Source of the DNA: Antrihabitans stalactiti
Lineage (GTDB): Bacteria > Actinomycetota > Actinomycetes > Mycobacteriales > Mycobacteriaceae
Direction of reading: 5' to 3'
Assembly: GCF_012932915.1 (NCBI RefSeq)
Contig: NZ_VCQU01000006.1
Span: 360,375 to 424,374, forward strand
Length of the DNA: 64,000 nt
The position numbers and the translations under genes are program-made. Shown in pieces: positions 63,159 through 64,000 of this stretch; position 1 is the first letter of the stretch; every line of letters starts with the position of its first letter. The notes beneath the pieces are model-generated. The model was not told the origin of the DNA, did not search any database, and worked only from the letters and a program-made list of their open reading frames with translations.

Positions 63159-63860
63159 ATGGCCATGCGAATCCTTGTTCGGCTGTTGTCCGCGCTGGCG
63201 TTGTGTGCGGCGGTCGCCGCGTGCGGTTCCGAGGTCGCTCCTGTGTCCGAGCACACGACGTCGCCGGGAGGGGTCGTTCCCGCGCCCGCGGTCGACGTGC
63301 CTGCGGGCACGGCTCGAACTGCCACCGCAGTTTTTGCCGGCGGCTGCTTCTGGGGCGTTCAAGCGGTGTATCAGCACGTCGACGGAGTGCTCGGCGCAGT
63401 CTCCGGATATGCGGGTGGCACGAAGGACACTGCCGACTACAAAACGGTCAGCGCAGGAAAAACCGGTCATGCGGAATCGGTCGAGGTCACCTTCGATCCG
63501 AGCGTCGTCAGTTACGGCAAGCTCCTGCAGATCTTCTTCACCGTCGTCGCCGATCCGACGACCCTCAACGCCCAGGGCCCCGACCGCGGCACGCAGTATC
63601 GAACCGAAATCTTCACGACCAGCGCCGAACAAGCCGACGTTGCGAACGCCTACATCGCGCAACTAGGCAGCGCACATGCCTTCTCGGAACCGATCGTGAC
63701 CAAGGTCAGCACGCTCGATGGCTTCTACCGCGCCGAGGATTACCACCAGAACTTCCTCGCCATGAACCCCGACAACCCCTACATCGTCGCCAACGACATG
63801 CCGAAACTCGACGCATTGCAGAAGTTGTTCCCCGCCGAATACCGACCCCAACCCTCGTGA
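63159..63860 (+). CDS. msrA: extracytoplasmic MsrA lipoprotein
   Basis: The 233-residue methionine-S-sulfoxide reductase has a signal peptide and lipobox VAACGS with Cys22, then the catalytic GGCFWG with Cys63. The FTVVADPTTLNAQGPDRGTQYRTEI and FYRAEDYHQNF motifs are complete. The ATG at 63159 has GGAGG 8 nt upstream and overlaps nothing; an ATG overlapping the msrB stop at 63139 lies in the same frame. Its stop TGA opens repeat B copy 3. Confidence 0.95.
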   Translation: MAMRILVRLLSALALCAAVAACGSEVAPVSEHTTSPGGVVPAPAVDVPAGTARTATAVFAGGCFWGVQAVYQHVDGVLGAVSGYAGGTKDTADYKTVSAGKTGHAESVEVTFDPSVVSYGKLLQIFFTVVADPTTLNAQGPDRGTQYRTEIFTTSAEQADVANAYIAQLGSAHAFSEPIVTKVSTLDGFYRAEDYHQNFLAMNPDNPYIVANDMPKLDALQKLFPAEYRPQPS

Positions 63861-63883
63861 GTCTTTTAGGAGTCCCTGGACTC
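63857..63883 (+). repeat. repeat family B copy 3, interrupted by an insertion sequence
   Basis: The sequence follows copies 1 and 2 for 27 bp (GTGAGTCTTTTAGGAGTCCC onward) and then diverges abruptly after GGACTC, where the other copies continue with a run of A. The missing half marks an insertion point. Confidence 0.8.
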
Positions 63884-64000
63884 TGTGCTGTCTACATACA
63901 TGTGGCACAGATATGTCTACATACATGCGGGACACATTCTAGGCCGCGAGGTGGAGTTGGCCTTGGTATCGCTTGGTCGGATCGAGCATCAGGTGGCCGA
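63884..64000. mobile_element. left end of an IS element (IS481-like), partial
   Basis: It begins TGTGCTGTCTACATACATG at the point where repeat B is broken. A 14-bp direct repeat TGTCTACATACATG occurs at 63889-63902 and 63914-63927, 25 bp apart, as expected of transposase-binding sites. The end of a minus-strand transposase-like frame follows. The other end and target duplication are outside the window. Confidence 0.75.
63939..64000 (-). CDS. IS481-like transposase, C-terminal fragment (runs off right edge)
   Basis: The last 19 residues of a minus-strand frame are visible, ending in LMLDPTKRYQGQLHLAA and a TAG at 63939-63941. The DPTKRYQ pattern resembles the end of IS481-family integrase-type transposases. 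The rest lies outside the window, so the family is a guess. Confidence 0.55.
   Translation of the reverse strand, partial: GHLMLDPTKRYQGQLHLAA

Overview
The window is one contiguous piece of a high-GC actinobacterial chromosome. Mycothiol synthase, an LmeA-type envelope protein, a DesA-type acyl-ACP desaturase and GTG/TTG/leaderless starts point to the mycolate-forming Mycobacteriales, most likely a Rhodococcus/Nocardia-like organism. From memory of the family order, much of the layout follows the M. tuberculosis block around Rv0800-Rv0824c (M18 aminopeptidase, purL, purF, purM, DUF3073, folate-binding YgfZ, pabC, nitrobindin, sseC, cysA2, thiX, lmeA, glnR, mshD, pst genes, phoU, LCP, dusB, desA), with lineage-specific inserts between the shared genes. 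No phage, CRISPR or rRNA was seen. One insertion sequence starts at the right edge.

Layout. 1-18 kb: an MFS exporter tail, a YiaA/B-type membrane protein, an M18 aminopeptidase, an overlapping purL / alpha-beta hydrolase / CPBP protease / sterol-carrier-like cluster, a YhgE-like membrane protein, purF, a complete oligopeptide-type ABC importer, a TetR-cupin pair with an operator, and purM. 17.6-27.6 kb: DUF3073, an asparaginase / MOSC / YgfZ overlapping run, pabC, and cydABDC with an unusual palindromic operator. A candidate structured RNA with a 12-codon ORF follows cydC. 27.7-34.9 kb: an AbiEi/DUF559 protein, nitrobindin, a 32-residue membrane miniprotein, a sulfur-transfer operon (DUF4395, cysA2, sseC) behind a poly-cysteine leader peptide, then thiX-lmeA, glnR and mshD. 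34.9-43.2 kb: the high-affinity phosphate system pstSCAB with PHO-box-like repeats, a degenerate response-regulator-like gene, a family 2A encapsulin with its cysteine desulfurase cargo, and phoU. 43.2-52.9 kb: an LCP glycopolymer transferase, dusB, desA, small lipid-related genes, four tRNAs, two SDRs, a gamma-butyrolactone-receptor-like TetR and a Met-rich miniprotein. 53-64 kb: an amino-acid permease operon containing a cNMP/CBS/nucleotidyltransferase protein, an AraC/serine hydrolase pair, dipZ facing msrB-msrA, and an IS edge.

The most notable system is the encapsulin: a HK97-fold shell gene overlapping a cysteine desulfurase with about 225 residues of disordered cargo-loading sequence, within 8 kb of a cysteine-sensing attenuator, sulfurtransferases and mycothiol synthase. 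This makes a local concentration of sulfur and thiol functions interleaved with phosphate uptake. Other points of interest are two palindromic repeat families at gene ends. One of them supplies stop codons to flanking genes and has been interrupted by the IS.
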